Shown one piece after another: positions 17,248-26,688 of a stretch of DNA of 64,000 bases. The position numbers and the translations under genes are program-made. Source of the stretch: Mesorhizobium loti (GTDB lineage: Bacteria; Pseudomonadota; Alphaproteobacteria; Rhizobiales; Rhizobiaceae); contig NZ_QGGH01000001.1 of assembly GCF_003148495.1 (NCBI RefSeq), positions 888,347 through 952,346 on the forward strand, given 5' to 3'. Every line of letters starts with the position of its first letter. The first letter of the stretch is position 1. The notes beneath the pieces were generated by a model. The model did not search any database. It was not told where the DNA came from and saw only the letters and a program-made list of their open reading frames with translations.

Positions 17248-20070
17248 TTACTGCCCCAGCCGTTCGAGCAGGATGGGCACGTGCACCTGGTCGGATTTGT
17301 AGTTGCCGGTCAGCATGTACATCATGATGTTGACGCCGGCGCGCAGTGCGTAGATGCGCTGCATCGGGTCCGCCGGCACGGTCGGCAGCAGCGGGTCGCC
17401 ATTCTCGTCGACCGCCCAGGCGCCGGCGAAATCATTGGCGGTGATCATGATCGGCGAAACGCCGTCGCCGGTGCGCACCGGCCGGTTCTCGGCATTGCTG
17501 GCGTCGAGCGACGCCTCGACCCACAGCGGGCTGCCGGCGAAGCGGCCGGGGAATTCGGGCAGGATGAAGAAGGATTTGGTCAGCACGTGGTCGGACGGCA
17601 CCGGCTCCAGCGGCGGCACATTGAGGTTGCCGAGGATGTCACGCAGCCGCTCGGTCGCCGGGCTGGTCGAATCGGCGCCGATGCCATTGGCGAACTGGTC
17701 GCGGGTGTCGAACAGCACCGTGCCGCCCTGCTGCATGTAGGCGTCGATGCGTGCGATCGCGGCCTGGCTCGGCATCGGTGCGGCCGGATCGATCGGCCAG
17801 TAGATCAGCGGATAGAATGACAGCTCGTCCTTCGAAATGTCGACGCCGGCCGGCGCGCCCGGTTCAAGTGCCGTCTTCTCGACCAGGAAGCGGGTCAGGC
17901 CCTCGAGCCCGGCGCGGCTGATCGAATCGTCGCCCGGCACGCCGGTCAGCACATAGGCGATGCGGGTCTTCGAAATCGCCTCTATGGCAACCTCGTCGCC
18001 CGGCTTGGCATCGTCGGCGCGGGCAAGATCGGCGTGGCCGAACAAGGCACCGAGCGCAATCAGGACCGCGGCGGTGGTTGCCACCGCACCGGCACGGCGC
18101 GGCCGGCGCGAAAACAGGCCGCCCATCCAGAACACCGCCAGCGTATCGAGCAGCATCAGCACCAGAGCAGCCGCGACCAGCGCGCCCTTCAAATTGCGCG
18201 ATTCGTCAAAGGCATATTGGATCGATGTGACCGGGACAGTGATTTGCGGGCGTGCCAGCGGGGCCAGCGTGCTGTCGGCTTCAAGCAAATTGTGGGCAAA
18301 CACGCCCGTCTCGGAACCATAGAGTCCGGGCGGGTTTTCAAAAGTCACCGGCAGGGCACCGGCGCCCGGCACCAGCGGCCGCGCGTCCGGCGTCGGCGGC
18401 ACCAGGGTGCCGTCGGCTGATATCATGCGGTAGGGCGCCAGCGAGGTGGCGGCGGCTTCGGCATTGGCGATCGCCGCGCCCTGGTTGCGTGACAGCTGCA
18501 CGATACGGCGCAGCATCTCGACGAAGCTGCCCGAGATCGGCAGGTTCGACCAGGTCGCCTCGGGGGTGACGTGGAACAGCGCCAGCGTGCCCTTGCCTTT
18601 CTTCAGTCCGGTGACCAGCGGCGTGCCGTCGGCAAGAGCCGCCCAGGTGCGTTCGACGATGTCGGGCGTCGGCTCGGCCAAGACCTGCCTGGTGACGGTG
18701 ACTTCGGTCGGCGGAGCGAGATCGGCAAACGGGCCGGCCTTGGGGAATTCGGTGACCGGCTGCGGCGACGTCCATGACAGCGCGCCGCCGAGCGAACGCT
18801 CGCCGGTGCGCAGGCGGACCGGCAGCAGGTCGTCGTCATTGCCGGCGGCGGCCAGTCGCGAACCGGCGAAACGCACCAGCGTGCCACCATTGTCGACCCA
18901 GTCGACCAGCCTCTGCCGGACCTGTGCGGGAATGGTGCCGATGTCGGCCATGATGATCATCGCCGGCTTCTGATCGAGGATCTGCGGGATGGCGTCGGCG
19001 AGGTCGGCGCTGGCGGGTTCGACGAGATCGGCGAAGGGCTGCAGCGCGCGCCTGATGTAGTAGAGCGGCGACAAAAGCGGCTGCGCCTGGTCGGCCTCGG
19101 CCTGCGACAACAGCCCGACGCGGCGGCGCTTGGAGCTTTCGTCGAGGACGCGGACGGCACCTGCCTGGCGCTCGCCGTCGAGCGCGATCGAAGCGAAGTC
19201 GTTGCGCAGCTCGAACGGCACCGCCATGGTGCCGGTGGCGGTGGTTTTGCCAGGCGAAAAGGTCAGCGTCGCATCGGCGATGCGGCGGCCCTTGTCGTCG
19301 AAGGCGCCGGCGGTGACCTGCGCCGGGGCAGGGTCACCCGGCGCGCGAATGGCGGTCAGCGCAAAGCCGTCGACCTGGTTGTCGGCGGCGGTCAGGCCGG
19401 TCAGCGACAGCCTGTCGGCGGTTGCCCAAACGACGCGGGCGGCATTCTTCGACAACAGCGTGTTGAAGGCGGCCTCGTCGCCCTTTGCCGCCAGGCCGTC
19501 GGCAAGCACGGCGACGCTGGCGCCGGGCAAGGTCTCCAGCACGCCGGCGACGCGGGCATAGACGGCGGGCCGGTCGGTCGGGATCGGCCGCGGCTTGGCG
19601 GCGCGCAGCCGGTCAAGAGCGGCGGCGGCATCGAACGGGCCGATCTCCGCATTGGCCTTTTCGGCGGTGAAGGCGATGACGACAGGCACGCCGTTAGAGC
19701 CGGCATCGTTGATCAGCCGCTCGGCGGTGGCGACGCGCTTGCCCCAGTCGGCGGCACTGGCCCAGTCATTGTCGATGACCAAGGCCAGGGCAGCACCCTC
19801 GGCCGGCAGTTTTTCGCGCGGGTTGAAGACCGGGTCGGCCAATGCGGCGACGATGAGCGCCGCCATCAGCAGCCTGAGCAGCGTCAGCCACCACGGGCTC
19901 TGCTGCGGCGTCTCCTCGCGCTTCAGCACGCGGGCGAGGATCTTCAGCGGCGGGAAGATTTCGGTCTGCGGCTTGGGCGGCGTCAGCCTGAGCAGCCACC
20001 AGATCACCGGCAGCGCCAGCAGGCCCCATAACACCATGGGGGCGCCAAAAGAGAGCGGCAGCCAGCTCAT
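17248..20070 (-). CDS. DUF4159 domain-containing membrane protein (BatA-like N-terminus)
   Basis: 940 residues from ATG 20070. The N-terminus has two membrane helices and the typical PPKPQTEIFPPLKIL segment of Bat/DUF4159 proteins. It continues with a VWA-like region (ALALVIDNDWASAADW), central beta-rich domains, a further membrane pair near 640-700, and a C-terminal DUF4159 domain (RIDAYMQQGGTVLFDTRDQF). The ATG overlaps the stop of the DUF58 gene (ATGA at 20067-20070), so it is translationally coupled. It likely acts in the inner membrane and periplasm. Confidence 0.88.
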   Translation of the reverse strand: MSWLPLSFGAPMVLWGLLALPVIWWLLRLTPPKPQTEIFPPLKILARVLKREETPQQSPWWLTLLRLLMAALIVAALADPVFNPREKLPAEGAALALVIDNDWASAADWGKRVATAERLINDAGSNGVPVVIAFTAEKANAEIGPFDAAAALDRLRAAKPRPIPTDRPAVYARVAGVLETLPGASVAVLADGLAAKGDEAAFNTLLSKNAARVVWATADRLSLTGLTAADNQVDGFALTAIRAPGDPAPAQVTAGAFDDKGRRIADATLTFSPGKTTATGTMAVPFELRNDFASIALDGERQAGAVRVLDESSKRRRVGLLSQAEADQAQPLLSPLYYIRRALQPFADLVEPASADLADAIPQILDQKPAMIIMADIGTIPAQVRQRLVDWVDNGGTLVRFAGSRLAAAGNDDDLLPVRLRTGERSLGGALSWTSPQPVTEFPKAGPFADLAPPTEVTVTRQVLAEPTPDIVERTWAALADGTPLVTGLKKGKGTLALFHVTPEATWSNLPISGSFVEMLRRIVQLSRNQGAAIANAEAAATSLAPYRMISADGTLVPPTPDARPLVPGAGALPVTFENPPGLYGSETGVFAHNLLEADSTLAPLARPQITVPVTSIQYAFDESRNLKGALVAAALVLMLLDTLAVFWMGGLFSRRPRRAGAVATTAAVLIALGALFGHADLARADDAKPGDEVAIEAISKTRIAYVLTGVPGDDSISRAGLEGLTRFLVEKTALEPGAPAGVDISKDELSFYPLIYWPIDPAAPMPSQAAIARIDAYMQQGGTVLFDTRDQFANGIGADSTSPATERLRDILGNLNVPPLEPVPSDHVLTKSFFILPEFPGRFAGSPLWVEASLDASNAENRPVRTGDGVSPIMITANDFAGAWAVDENGDPLLPTVPADPMQRIYALRAGVNIMMYMLTGNYKSDQVHVPILLERLGQ

Positions 20071-20984
20071 GCGACAGCCGCCTTTCCGATGGAGGGGCCA
20101 TCGGCGGTCATCGCCATGTGCAGGCGCACCAGCGCATCGGAGGCCAGCCGGTCGGTGTGGTTGACGGTAAAGCTCCAGCCGAGCCGCTTGCACCAGGCGG
20201 CCAGTTCCTGGCGGCGGGCGGTGTAGAGCAGGCGATACTCGTCACCCAGCATTTCGGCGCGGCCGGCGGTCAGCTTGTCGCCGGTCTCGGGATCGGTGAA
20301 TTCGGTGCGGCCGGCATAGGGAAAGGTCTCCTCGGCCGGGTCGGCAACCTCGATCAGATGCGCGCGCACGCCGTGGCGGGCGAGCACGTCGAGCCAGGCC
20401 ATCGTCTCCTCGATGGGATCGAGGAAATCGCTGACGACAACGATGTCGCAGAAGCGCCTGATATCGGACAGGTCGGGTTTTGCCGGCAAGTCGCCGGCAT
20501 GCATCAGCTGGGCGGCGATGCGCTCGGCGCCGTTGCGGGCGGTGAACGGATCGGTGAGGCCGGGCCAGGCTATGCGCTCGCCGCTGCGCGACAACAGTTC
20601 GGCCATGGCCAGCGCCAGCACCAGCGCGCGCGATTGCTTGGAAACGCTGGCGCCGGTCGACTTGTAAAGCATCGACGGCGAGGGGTCGGCCCATAGCCAG
20701 ACCGTATGGGCGGCTTCCCATTCGCGGTCGCGCACATAGGTGTGGTCGTCGCGCGCTGAGCGGCGCCAGTCGATGCGTGAGGCGTCGCCTTCGACATAGG
20801 GCCGGAACTGCCAGAAATTCTCGCCGATGCCGCGCTTGCGGCGGCCATGCCAGCCCGCGATCACCGTGTTGACGATGCGTCGTGCCTCGACCAGCAGGTC
20901 TGGCACAAGCGAGGCCCGCAACCGGCCACGGGCGAGCGCGTCGCGCGTCGCAACCGGTGCTTGGAGCTCGCCAATACGCGCCAT
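20067..20984 (-). CDS. DUF58 domain-containing protein
   Basis: 305 residues from ATG 20984. The DUF58 signature GENFWQFRPYVEGDASRIDW lies near residue 60, followed by a VWA-like fold (DPSPSM, then CDIVVVSDFLDP). The cytoplasmic protein is coded between moxR and the DUF4159 gene, with one- and four-base overlaps, the standard order of MoxR-DUF58-Bat operons. It probably links the AAA+ chaperone to its membrane clients. Confidence 0.9.
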   Translation of the reverse strand: MARIGELQAPVATRDALARGRLRASLVPDLLVEARRIVNTVIAGWHGRRKRGIGENFWQFRPYVEGDASRIDWRRSARDDHTYVRDREWEAAHTVWLWADPSPSMLYKSTGASVSKQSRALVLALAMAELLSRSGERIAWPGLTDPFTARNGAERIAAQLMHAGDLPAKPDLSDIRRFCDIVVVSDFLDPIEETMAWLDVLARHGVRAHLIEVADPAEETFPYAGRTEFTDPETGDKLTAGRAEMLGDEYRLLYTARRQELAAWCKRLGWSFTVNHTDRLASDALVRLHMAMTADGPSIGKAAVA

Positions 20985-21988
20985 CAGATACCTTTGGCCA
21001 GTTTCGCCACCACGTCGCGCACGCTGGTGCCTTCGGCGCGGGCGGCGAAGGTCAGCGCCATGCGATGCTGCAGCACCGGCTCGGCCAGCGCACGCACATC
21101 GTCGATCGAGGGCGCCAGCCGTCCGTCGTAAAGCGCGCGCGCCCTTGTGCACAGCATCAGCGCCTGGCTGGCGCGCGGGCCGGGGCCCCAGGCGACATGC
21201 TTGTCGGTCTCGGCATTGCCCTGGCCGGGACGCGCCGAGCGCACCAGCGTGAGGATCGCCTCGACGACGCTTTCGGGCACCGGCATGCGGCGGATCAGCG
21301 TCTGTATCTCCTTCAGCCGCGCCGGCTGCAGTACGTTCTGGGCCTTGGCGTCCTCGATGCCGGTGGTCTCCAGCAGGATGCGGCGCTCGGCCTCGATTTC
21401 GGGATAGAGGATGTCGACCTGCATCAGGAAGCGATCGAGCTGGGCTTCAGGCAGCGGATAGGTGCCTTCCTGCTCCAGCGGGTTCTGCGTTGCCAGCACA
21501 TGGAAGGGCGCCGGCAGGTCGTAGCGGGCGCCTGCAATGGTGACATGGTATTCCTGCATCGCCTGCAGCAGCGCCGACTGGGTGCGCGGCGAGGCGCGGT
21601 TGATCTCGTCGGCCATCAGAAGTTGGGCGAAGATCGGCCCGGAGATGAAGCGGAAGGAACGCTTGCCGATCTCGTCCTGCTCCATCACTTCGGAGCCGAG
21701 GATATCCGACGGCATCAGGTCCGGCGTGAACTGGATGCGGCGCGAATCGAGGCCGAGCACGATGCCCAGCGTTTCGACCAGCTTGGTCTTGGCGAGGCCC
21801 GGCACGCCGACCAGCAGCGCATGGCCGCCGGCCAGCAGCGCCACCAGCGTGCGCTCGACGACGCTCTCCTGGCCGAAGATGACCCGGCCGACCCCGTCGC
21901 GGATTCTGGAAATATCCGCCAGCGCCTTCTCGGCCTCGGCGATCATGTCCTTCTCGCTGATCGGGCTTTCCTTGACCATCACGCTCAT
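20984..21988 (-). CDS. MoxR-family AAA+ ATPase
   Basis: 334 residues. The N-terminal helical segment leads into Walker A-like GVPGLAKTK, Walker B LLMADEINRASP, sensor-1 ATQNPLEQEGTYPLPEAQLD, and a C-terminal lid. This is the MoxR subfamily pattern (ATQNP...GTYPLPEAQLDRF). It heads a four-gene operon with DUF58, DUF4159 and a large membrane protein, and probably serves as a chaperone that activates or assembles those partners. Confidence 0.93.
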   Translation of the reverse strand: MSVMVKESPISEKDMIAEAEKALADISRIRDGVGRVIFGQESVVERTLVALLAGGHALLVGVPGLAKTKLVETLGIVLGLDSRRIQFTPDLMPSDILGSEVMEQDEIGKRSFRFISGPIFAQLLMADEINRASPRTQSALLQAMQEYHVTIAGARYDLPAPFHVLATQNPLEQEGTYPLPEAQLDRFLMQVDILYPEIEAERRILLETTGIEDAKAQNVLQPARLKEIQTLIRRMPVPESVVEAILTLVRSARPGQGNAETDKHVAWGPGPRASQALMLCTRARALYDGRLAPSIDDVRALAEPVLQHRMALTFAARAEGTSVRDVVAKLAKGI

Positions 21989-22123
21989 GCCGCATCGATC
22001 CTCGTGGTTGGAAATACCAGCCTGCAGCTTACCATGACTGCCGCGATTCGGCCTCGCCTAGCGTCTGCATTTGAACTTAAATCACAGACTTAGGCTGACA
22101 AGCGGAACAACAGTGACTATTTC

Positions 22124-22759
22124 GTGACCATGACGGGACCCTTGGAACATCGTGAAGAAAGCCTGACTGATGCCACCGAGGCGCGGGGGCTCGAGGCGCT
22201 GATCTCGCGCGCGGCCCGCGCCGGCAAGGGCGCAGCACCCGTCGAGCGCTGGAATCCGGACTTTTGCGGCGATCTCGACATGGAGATCAAAGCCGACGGC
22301 ACCTGGTTCTATTTGGGCACGCCGATCGGCCGCATGCCATTGGTGCAGCTTTTCTCCTCGGTGCTGCGCAAGGACGAGGACGGCAAGACCTATCTGGTGA
22401 CGCCGGTGGAGCGAGTCGGCATCCGCGTCGCCGATGCGCCCTTCATCGCCGTCGAGATGGATGTTTCGGGTGACGGCGACGCGCGGATCATCACCTTCCG
22501 CACCAATGTCGGCGATGTCGTCGAGGCCGGGCCGGAGCGGCCGCTGCGCTTTGTCGATGAGCACGAGACCGGTGGCCTGAAGCCCTATGTGCTGGTGCGC
22601 GGCCGGCTGGAGGCGCTGGTGGCGCGGCCGGTGATGTATGAGCTGGTCGGGTATGGCGAGGAGATCGAGATCGGCGGCAAGACGATGTTTGCCGTGCGCT
22701 CGAAAGGCGCGGTGTTCCCGATCATGCCGGCGGACCAGTTGAAGCGGCTGAGCGCGTGA
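22124..22759 (+). CDS. DUF1285 domain-containing protein
   Basis: 211 residues. The family pattern is clear: WNPDFCGDLDMEIKADGTWF near the N-terminus, then GTPIGRMPLVQLFSSVLRKD, and VERVGIRVADAPFIAVEM. Cytoplasmic; function unknown. Start GTG 22124 or ATG 22130 are both possible. Its stop overlaps the start of the Nudix hydrolase gene (22756-22759), which in turn overlaps the tRNA nucleotidyltransferase gene. The fixed order suggests co-translation. Confidence 0.9.
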   Translation: MTMTGPLEHREESLTDATEARGLEALISRAARAGKGAAPVERWNPDFCGDLDMEIKADGTWFYLGTPIGRMPLVQLFSSVLRKDEDGKTYLVTPVERVGIRVADAPFIAVEMDVSGDGDARIITFRTNVGDVVEAGPERPLRFVDEHETGGLKPYVLVRGRLEALVARPVMYELVGYGEEIEIGGKTMFAVRSKGAVFPIMPADQLKRLSA

Positions 22760-23391
22760 TGGACCAGATGTCGCCGGCGCCGTTTTCATCAGCGGATTTT
22801 CGCGCGCGCTTTGCCGCGCAGCCGGATGCGCATGCCGGTGACGATTATGGCGACCATCGCTTCAATCCGGGTCATCCGCGCCTTCACCAGGGCAAGGCGT
22901 TGCGCGATGCGGCCGTGCTGATCCCGGTGGTCGATCATGAGGGCGATGCGACGGTTCTTTTGACCAAGCGAGCTGAAAAGCTGCGCAACCATTCGGGGCA
23001 GGTGGCCTTTCCCGGCGGCACCATAGACCCGACCGATGCCAGTCCGGAAGCGGCGGCGTTGCGCGAGACCTTCGAGGAGATCGGCCTTGCCCCGGATCGC
23101 ATCGAGATCATCGGCCGCATGCCCGACTATGTCGCCGGCAGCGGCTACCGCATCGCACCGGTGCTGGGCATCGTGCGGCCGGGTTTTGAGCTGGTGCTCA
23201 ACGCCGACGAGGTCGACGCCGCCTTCGAAGTGCCGCTGCGCTTTCTGATGGACCCGGTCAACCACAAGCGCGACAGCCGCATGTGGAACGATCTCGAATG
23301 GTTCTTCTACGACATGCCTTATGGCGACCGACGCATCTGGGGTGTCACCGCCGGCATCATCCGTACGCTGTATGAAAGGCTCTATGCGTGA
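22756..23391 (+). CDS. Nudix hydrolase, CoA pyrophosphatase type
   Basis: 211 residues. A complete Nudix box lies near residues 92-114 (GGTIDPTD...EAAALRETFEEIG), preceded by the NHSGQVAFPGG stretch that marks the CoA pyrophosphatase subgroup. It probably hydrolyses CoA or related dinucleotides to phosphopantetheine and 3',5'-ADP. It is translationally coupled on both sides to the DUF1285 and CCA-adding enzyme genes. Confidence 0.92.
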   Translation: MMDQMSPAPFSSADFRARFAAQPDAHAGDDYGDHRFNPGHPRLHQGKALRDAAVLIPVVDHEGDATVLLTKRAEKLRNHSGQVAFPGGTIDPTDASPEAAALRETFEEIGLAPDRIEIIGRMPDYVAGSGYRIAPVLGIVRPGFELVLNADEVDAAFEVPLRFLMDPVNHKRDSRMWNDLEWFFYDMPYGDRRIWGVTAGIIRTLYERLYA

Positions 23392-24650
23392 GTGTCTCGA
23401 TCGCGGGCAGGGCCGACTGGCTTACCGACAAGCATCTGCAGCGCCTGCTGGCCGCACTGGCCGAGGGCGGTGAAGAGGCGCGTGTCGCGGGCGGTGCGGT
23501 GCGCAATACGCTGATGGGCCAGCCGGTCGCCGACATCGACATCGCCACCACGTGTTTGCCGCAGGAAACCATCCGCCGCGCCGAGGCGGAGGGCTTCAAG
23601 GCGGTGCCGACCGGCATCGAGCATGGCACGATCACGGTTGTCGCCGGTGGCAAGCCTTATGAGATCACCACCTTGCGCGCCGATATCGAGACCGATGGGC
23701 GGCGGGCCAAGGTGTCGTTTGGGCGCGACTGGAAGCTCGACGCCGAGCGGCGCGACTTCACCATCAACGCGCTTTATGCCGAGGCCGATGGCAGGATTGT
23801 CGACCTAGTCGGCGGCATCGCCGATATCGAGGCGCGCCGGCTGCGCTTCATCGGCGATGCGGAAGCGCGCATCCGCGAGGATTACTTGCGCATCCTGCGC
23901 TTCTTCCGCTTCTTCGCCTGGTATGGCGATGGCCGGCCGGATGCCGAGGGACTGAAGGCCTGCGCCCGGCTGAAGGAAGGGCTGGCCCAGCTTTCGGCCG
24001 AGCGTATCTGGTCGGAACTGAAGAAGCTTCTGTCGGCACCTGATCCGTCGCGGGCGCTGCTGTGGATGCGGCAGGCCAGTGTTTTGACCGCCGTACTGCC
24101 GGAAAGCGAGAAATGGGGCATCGACGCGATCCACGGGCTGACCAAGGCTGAGAAGGATCTGGGCTGGACGGCTGATCCGTTGTTAAGGCTGGAGGCGATC
24201 GTGCCGCCGGATGCGGCGCGTATGAAGGTGCTCGCCGAGCGGCTCAAATTTTCGACGGCTGAAGCGGATCGCCTGCGCCACTGGGCGCTTGCCACCGCCG
24301 TCGAGCCGAAGATGACCGAGGGCGAACTGGCGAAAAGGCTCTATCGCGGCGACCGGCAGGGATTTGTCGATCGGCTGCGGCTGTCGCTTGCCTCAGCCAG
24401 GGTGCGCGCTGTCGAGGACAATGCGGCGCTGCTCGAAGCCGGTGGCTTTTCGCGCCTGCTTGCCTTCGCTACCAAATGGGAAAAGCCGTTGTTTCCGCTG
24501 AAAGGTGCCGATCTGACGGCGCTCGGCGCAACTCCAGGGCCGAAACTGGGCGAAGTCCTCAGGAATCTGGAAGCGGAATGGGTTGAAGCGGGATTTACGT
24601 CTGATCGCGGCGCGCTGCTTGAACGCGCCGCGGAAGCACTTCGCCCTTAA
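23388..24650 (+). CDS. cca: CCA tRNA nucleotidyltransferase
   Basis: 420 residues, starting at GTG 23388 inside the preceding stop region. Nucleotidyltransferase head: VAGGAVRNTLMGQPVADIDI (metal-binding DxD near residue 50), the ERRDFTINALYAE motif, then the RLRFIGDAEARIREDYLRIL RNA-binding segment. It adds or repairs the 3' CCA end of tRNAs. The gene is convergent with the protease gene that follows. Confidence 0.95.
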   Translation: MSVSIAGRADWLTDKHLQRLLAALAEGGEEARVAGGAVRNTLMGQPVADIDIATTCLPQETIRRAEAEGFKAVPTGIEHGTITVVAGGKPYEITTLRADIETDGRRAKVSFGRDWKLDAERRDFTINALYAEADGRIVDLVGGIADIEARRLRFIGDAEARIREDYLRILRFFRFFAWYGDGRPDAEGLKACARLKEGLAQLSAERIWSELKKLLSAPDPSRALLWMRQASVLTAVLPESEKWGIDAIHGLTKAEKDLGWTADPLLRLEAIVPPDAARMKVLAERLKFSTAEADRLRHWALATAVEPKMTEGELAKRLYRGDRQGFVDRLRLSLASARVRAVEDNAALLEAGGFSRLLAFATKWEKPLFPLKGADLTALGATPGPKLGEVLRNLEAEWVEAGFTSDRGALLERAAEALRP

Positions 24651-24662
24651 TGGCGGTACCGT

Positions 24663-25649
24663 TCATTTGATCGATACGGGAGCCAGGGCGCGCGAAAGGC
24701 TTGCCTCGCCCTTGCCATAGACCGAGGGGCTATAGCCAATCAGCGTGTCGGTCCGGGCCGTATTGAGCAACTGGTTGGTGATCTGGGTCGGCGTTGCCTT
24801 GGTGAATTTGCTGCCCACGATCGCCGCGTAACCGGAAATGATCGGTGCGGCGAAGGAGGTGCCGTAAAGGCCTGTCTTGTCCCCCGCGACCCCTACGACC
24901 AGGAAATGGCTCTGCACAAGCGGATTGGAGCCGGCAGTGTTGGAGTACCAGGCCATCCCGGTCGGGTTTGACGTTGTGCCGTTCGCGTTGAGCGCGCCGA
25001 CGAAAATCGCGGACGTCTTTCCGATCAAAGCGAGGTCGAGATAGTCCTGCTGACCGCCCGTGATACCGCCCACGGCAACCGAGTCATTGCCCGCGGCCTT
25101 CGAAACCACCGCCGTTCCTTTGGTGGCGTAGGAGATGATGGAAGCTTCCTCGGCGCTCCATCCGATCTGGTTCGCGCTGTAGCCCGCCTTGGCGTACATG
25201 CCATAGCTCAGATTGAGCACGTTCAGGCCCGGCGCCAGCGTGACGGACGAAGCTGTGGAGAAGTCTTTCGACCTTATGGTTGCCAGGGGCGCAATCATGC
25301 TGGCTTCCTCGCGCGTCCATTCGCCGTGCCGCTGGGTTTGAACTCCGACGCCGAAATTACCTGAGAAGCGCGATGTGCTGGAGAAGTCGTCGACGATCGT
25401 GATCGTGACGCCTTTTCCCTTGTAGCCAGCACGCCAGGCGGCACCGACATCGGGGCTCATCCAGTTTTGCACAGTCTGCGATGGGGTTGTAGGCAGGGTA
25501 GCGCTCAGACAGATGGAAGCGCTCGATTGATCGCTGACGCAAAGCGCCGACAGCGGATCGGGACCAACAGCGTCTTGCGCCGCCGCCATCGATGCCGGCA
25601 GAAGGGCGAGCGCCGTGGCGACACCGAACTTCCAACGATTATTTGACAT
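24663..25649 (-). CDS. secreted subtilisin-like serine peptidase (S8 family)
   Basis: 328 residues from ATG 25649, with signal peptide MSNNRWKFGVATALALLPAS. The catalytic triad is readable: Asp in GVTITIVDDFSS (near 85), His in QRHGEWTREEASMIA (near 108) and Ser in GTSFAAPIISGYAAI (near 262), with the oxyanion Asn in KAAGNDSVAVGG. A prodomain is nearly absent. It follows, 87 bases behind, a small outer-membrane-type protein on the same strand, so the pair may act together at the cell surface. Substrate unknown. Confidence 0.88.
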   Translation of the reverse strand: MSNNRWKFGVATALALLPASMAAAQDAVGPDPLSALCVSDQSSASICLSATLPTTPSQTVQNWMSPDVGAAWRAGYKGKGVTITIVDDFSSTSRFSGNFGVGVQTQRHGEWTREEASMIAPLATIRSKDFSTASSVTLAPGLNVLNLSYGMYAKAGYSANQIGWSAEEASIISYATKGTAVVSKAAGNDSVAVGGITGGQQDYLDLALIGKTSAIFVGALNANGTTSNPTGMAWYSNTAGSNPLVQSHFLVVGVAGDKTGLYGTSFAAPIISGYAAIVGSKFTKATPTQITNQLLNTARTDTLIGYSPSVYGKGEASLSRALAPVSIK

Positions 25650-25736
25650 GTTCTTACCCCGGTTCAAACAAGAGCTAGGACGCACCATCGCGACTTTCCG
25701 GCAGCTGGGTGACATTTCATGCACGCCCCCTCGCGA

Positions 25737-26315
25737 TTAGAAGGTAACACGGTAGTTCAGCCAGAGATGCTGCCTCTCCGGTTTAGCGTTAACCAGATAT
25801 TTCAAGGTTTCCTCCGGCGCCATCTCGCTGGCAGCGAGCCGGCAATTGACGCCGTAGGTGCCCAAAACACCATAGTCGGCTTGGCAGGACTTTTCGGTGA
25901 GATTGCCGCCGACGGTCGTGGTGAGCGACAAGGAAAGAGTGCTGTTGGCACTCGGATGCATCTGAGTGAGGAAACCAAGCTTGAGGCTGGGCTCGATCCG
26001 ATACTTCTCGCCCGCTTCTCCGGTCCCAAATCCCCAAAGGATGCCGGTATCCTCCGTGATCTGTGTCAGCAGGTCCACGTGCATGTCGACCCAGCTTGCC
26101 CGGTACCATTGGTTGAACGATATCCGGTTTCCATTCTGCAGTTCATAACCCCCGTCGCCGAGCCCTCTGGCGCGGTCACTGAGCGGCGAGCCCTGATGGA
26201 TGTCGACCAGCGATGTCGTCATTTCCTGGGCAATCACCGGAGATGCGGCAAGGAGCGCGCACAACAGGAGCGCGGTCGTGCGGAAACTCACCCGATTGCC
26301 GGACTTTTCGCGCAT
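25737..26315 (-). CDS. small outer-membrane-type protein, unknown function (192 aa)
   Basis: ATG 26315 starts just before a signal peptide (FRTTALLLCALLAASPVIAQ). The mature part has alternating beta-strand patterns (RISFNQWYRASWVDMHVDLL, then STLSLSLTTTVGG) and ends in LWLNYRVTF. The terminal Phe is the usual outer-membrane beta-barrel signal. Two cysteines (EKSCQADYG, VNCRLA) could form a disulphide. It is the first gene of a likely pair with the S8 peptidase. No family recognised. Confidence 0.7.
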   Translation of the reverse strand: MREKSGNRVSFRTTALLLCALLAASPVIAQEMTTSLVDIHQGSPLSDRARGLGDGGYELQNGNRISFNQWYRASWVDMHVDLLTQITEDTGILWGFGTGEAGEKYRIEPSLKLGFLTQMHPSANSTLSLSLTTTVGGNLTEKSCQADYGVLGTYGVNCRLAASEMAPEETLKYLVNAKPERQHLWLNYRVTF

Positions 26316-26535
26316 GCGCGAAACACCTCGCCCCACCGATTCCGGACCAGTGCCTGGTGGCGACGGGCTTCTCTTGCAGCCCACTGTAGCCCGGATTGTC
26401 AGCCTGACAGTCGCACGGGTTCAGTTACCGCAGGGTTTATTTTAGCTGAGGCAAATGTAATTTTTTAACCCCGCAGGGTCTGAATCGCGACGCGTGGAAA
26501 CGGATATATGTGACGCGCTTTACGGCCTTGCCTTC

Positions 26536-26621
26536 ATGCATGTCGCTGTCCCAATACGGGGGCTACTTTGGGGTGACATGCATCAGACCGCCCGCGAAGG
26601 CGTCTACGCCAAGCGCGGGCG
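26536..26621. ncRNA. candidate structured RNA or regulatory hairpins in an intergenic region
   Basis: The gap 26316-26688 (373 bases) has no convincing gene. It holds two stems: ATGCATGTC (26536-26544) pairs with GACATGCAT (26575-26583), and CGCCCGCG (26589-26596) pairs with CGCGGGCG (26614-26621), the latter enclosing a nested GGCG/CGCC stem. It may be a small RNA, a long untranslated region of the outer-membrane protein gene, or a terminator of the DUF1059 gene. Strand not determined. Confidence 0.35.
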
Positions 26622-26688
26622 TCACGCCCAATGCTGTTTATCTGCTTACACTTAATCTTGAGCTGACAGACCCGAGGCCGCGCAAATG

